Assembly: GCA_037389465.1 (NCBI GenBank)
Contig: JAZARR010000078.1
Span: forward strand, 3,038,001-3,102,000
Source: Baylisascaris procyonis
Lineage: Eukaryota; Nematoda; Chromadorea; Rhabditida; Ascarididae
Direction of reading: 5' to 3'
Length of the DNA: 64,000 bases
The notes under the pieces were generated by a model. That model did not search any database, had not been told where the DNA came from, and worked only from the letters and a program-made list of their open reading frames with translations. The stretch's first letter is position 1. Every line of letters begins with the position of its first letter. The translations under genes were made by a program, and so were the position numbers. Shown piece after piece: positions 62,171-64,000 of the stretch.

Positions 62171-64000
62171 GGAAAGAACAGCGAGTGAAGAAGAGAAATT
62201 TCAAAATTTTTGTCGTGCAGAAGCTTTTCGAACGTATACATTCAGAAAAGATAGACTACGCAAAAAAACAGATGCAACAAAGAAAAAATTAAGACTACCA
62301 AATAGCTATAGTAATACTCGTACGTGAACATTGCTCCGATCCACTGCAATGAATCAAACTCGTAGCAGTAAGCGTAGTTTGATATGAATGGTCAATAAAT
62401 CATTTCGCTCATCACTGTGTAAAATTATATTGAAGAACAAAATTGAACAAAATTCATTTTTAAAAACTAGATGGAGAAATAAAGAAAATAAATGAATGAA
62501 CTTATTGTTGCTGTAAAATTCTGCAAATTTTGCAAAGATAAGAAGAAAAACTACATATGTAGAAGAGACGAATAAGCTATGGAAGTATATAAAACTCGAG
62601 AACCGATTAGCTCATGGTTTATTTTACAGGCGCTTTAAGCCTAGGCAATAAGGACACATAAATTTACAACTACAAAGTAGTATTATCGACTGAAATCAGG
62701 ATATGTGCTCTAGCAGAGTTCACAGCAATTGCTAAGCCCAACAAAGCGGCGCTGTTTTCATCTTAATAGGCCTCATTCTTGGACCTAATTACTTACTGCA
62801 AGCGCTGCCTACACCGAAACTGTAAACTGATCGAAAATGCCGATCTCTTGAGTAGTTACGATCCAGTGGGCAAATGAAACCATTACACCGATTATACCAC
62901 AATGAAATAACATCGAGGTTGTACCGTGATACCGCCATCACGCAAATAAAACCACTGTACACACAAAATCGTAACAAAGAAACAACGAATACTGCAGTAA
63001 AATTTTGCACTGTCCAATTTTTCTATAACGTAAGTTTCTTAGCAGCAATATATGACTCACGGTAGAGCGAAAGTAAAATCACAGCAGTTTTAACCTACTG
63101 AAGAGCGATAAAATTTTATAGAGCAAATCAGCTGAAAGAGGTTGTAGACATCGTTGATTGGCGCCATAAATATAAATCGAATAATCTAAAATACAATTGC
63201 GACAGCGAAATTGTTTTAGATGGAGCAAATGTGCTAATGTTAAATGATAACGCTACTGATCCACAGCAAACCCAGTGGAGAATAACGAAACATTTTTTGT
63301 GAACGTAGATAAAACACTACCGATGTCAGGTAGGTTGATGAAGTGTGACCTTACCCACCTTATGCAGATATTAAAAAAGAGGTCAGTAAATCGATAGAAA
63401 CAAACTATTTGATCTATTTGAGAATTCGAATGAAACGCCCAAAGATCGAGGAAGTGGGCGAACAAGCGTGCCTAATGCTGTTGAATAAGTGGTTGACGTT
63501 CCAAGATGTAACTTGCTCCATCAAAACGAACCATCTTTTTGAGTGTGTGCTTGCTGCTTGATTACCTTTCGTATTAGCCCTCAACGAAGAAACTGCAAGT
63601 GGGAGCGCACAATGACGACCACACTAAAACCCACCTGAGTTTGCTATTTGGACGCAACTACTCATTTATAATGCTGTGCTAATTCTCAGTATCATCATTG
63701 CTTAATATTCCTCGAATGCCCACCATATACTTCGAGGCATACTATTTGTTACTCTTTTGGTTTACTATTTCTATTTTTTTGCTCCCATACTGTTATTTGT
63801 TTACGTATGTATAGCGGTATCGCAATATTCACTTACTAGTGACGCCACTTAACGGAGCAACTGCTAACCTTCATTTCAACGGCGTTCTATTCTCGGGCCT
63901 TCAGATCGCTTTGATGCTTGAACCTTCTATTTCAAAGTCGCTATGAAATATAGCATTGCCGAGAAATGCGGATACATATTTGAACTACGAATTACGCATT

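Larger units (their letters stand above)
56500..64000. other. No supported gene
   Basis: AT-rich, repeat-dotted DNA. A frame at 57830-58045 is open in more than one reading frame and cannot be assigned. The GC content stays low except near 59500-59640. Confidence 0.45.

Overview
The window is nuclear DNA of a nematode. Short exons with GT..AG introns are spread over AT-rich DNA. Acceptors follow the nematode TTTCAG pattern, and several first exons sit just behind what look like spliced-leader acceptors. The best-matching proteins are a tailless-type nuclear receptor with nematode-style residues, a two-start UDP-GlcNAc pyrophosphorylase and nematode-length small heat-shock and mitochondrial carrier proteins. 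I cannot fix the species. Exon structures were assembled by hand from reading frame, splice dinucleotides and intron phase, with no search or RNA evidence.

Layout. (1) 0.85-7.4 kb and 12.1-15.4 kb, minus strand: two tandem paralogues of the mitochondrial phosphate carrier (SLC25A3 family). Each has six exons with identical intron positions and phases. Copy A also has a short mitochondrial-type alternative first exon at 7.3-7.4 kb. (2) 19.8-27.8 kb, plus strand: UAP1 in ten exons, with a long Q/E/K-rich optional N-terminal exon. (3) 28.1-32.5 kb, plus strand: unassigned coding-like segments, then a short gene ending in a chromo shadow (HP1-type) domain. (4) 40.0-49.4 kb, plus strand: an nhr-67/tailless-like receptor. 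(5) 40.0-41.3 kb, minus strand: an unidentified multi-exon gene lying inside the receptor's first intron and overlapping its candidate first exon. (6) 53.7-56.5 kb, minus strand: a four-exon alpha-crystallin-type small heat-shock protein, followed by orphan exons of an unknown small protein ending in a C-x-C tail. The rest (about 33-39 kb, 49.4-53.7 kb, 56.5-64 kb) shows simple repeats and no gene I can support.

The genes are not an obvious pathway. The carrier feeds phosphate to ATP synthesis, UAP1 makes UDP-GlcNAc for chitin, N-glycans and GPI anchors, and the receptor and the chromo shadow protein are nuclear regulators. The strongest unusual signals are a near-perfect 193-bp gene-conversion tract between otherwise diverged carrier paralogues, alternative first exons that change the N-terminus of the carrier, a conserved extra membrane segment in both carriers, and the antisense gene at the receptor's 5' end.
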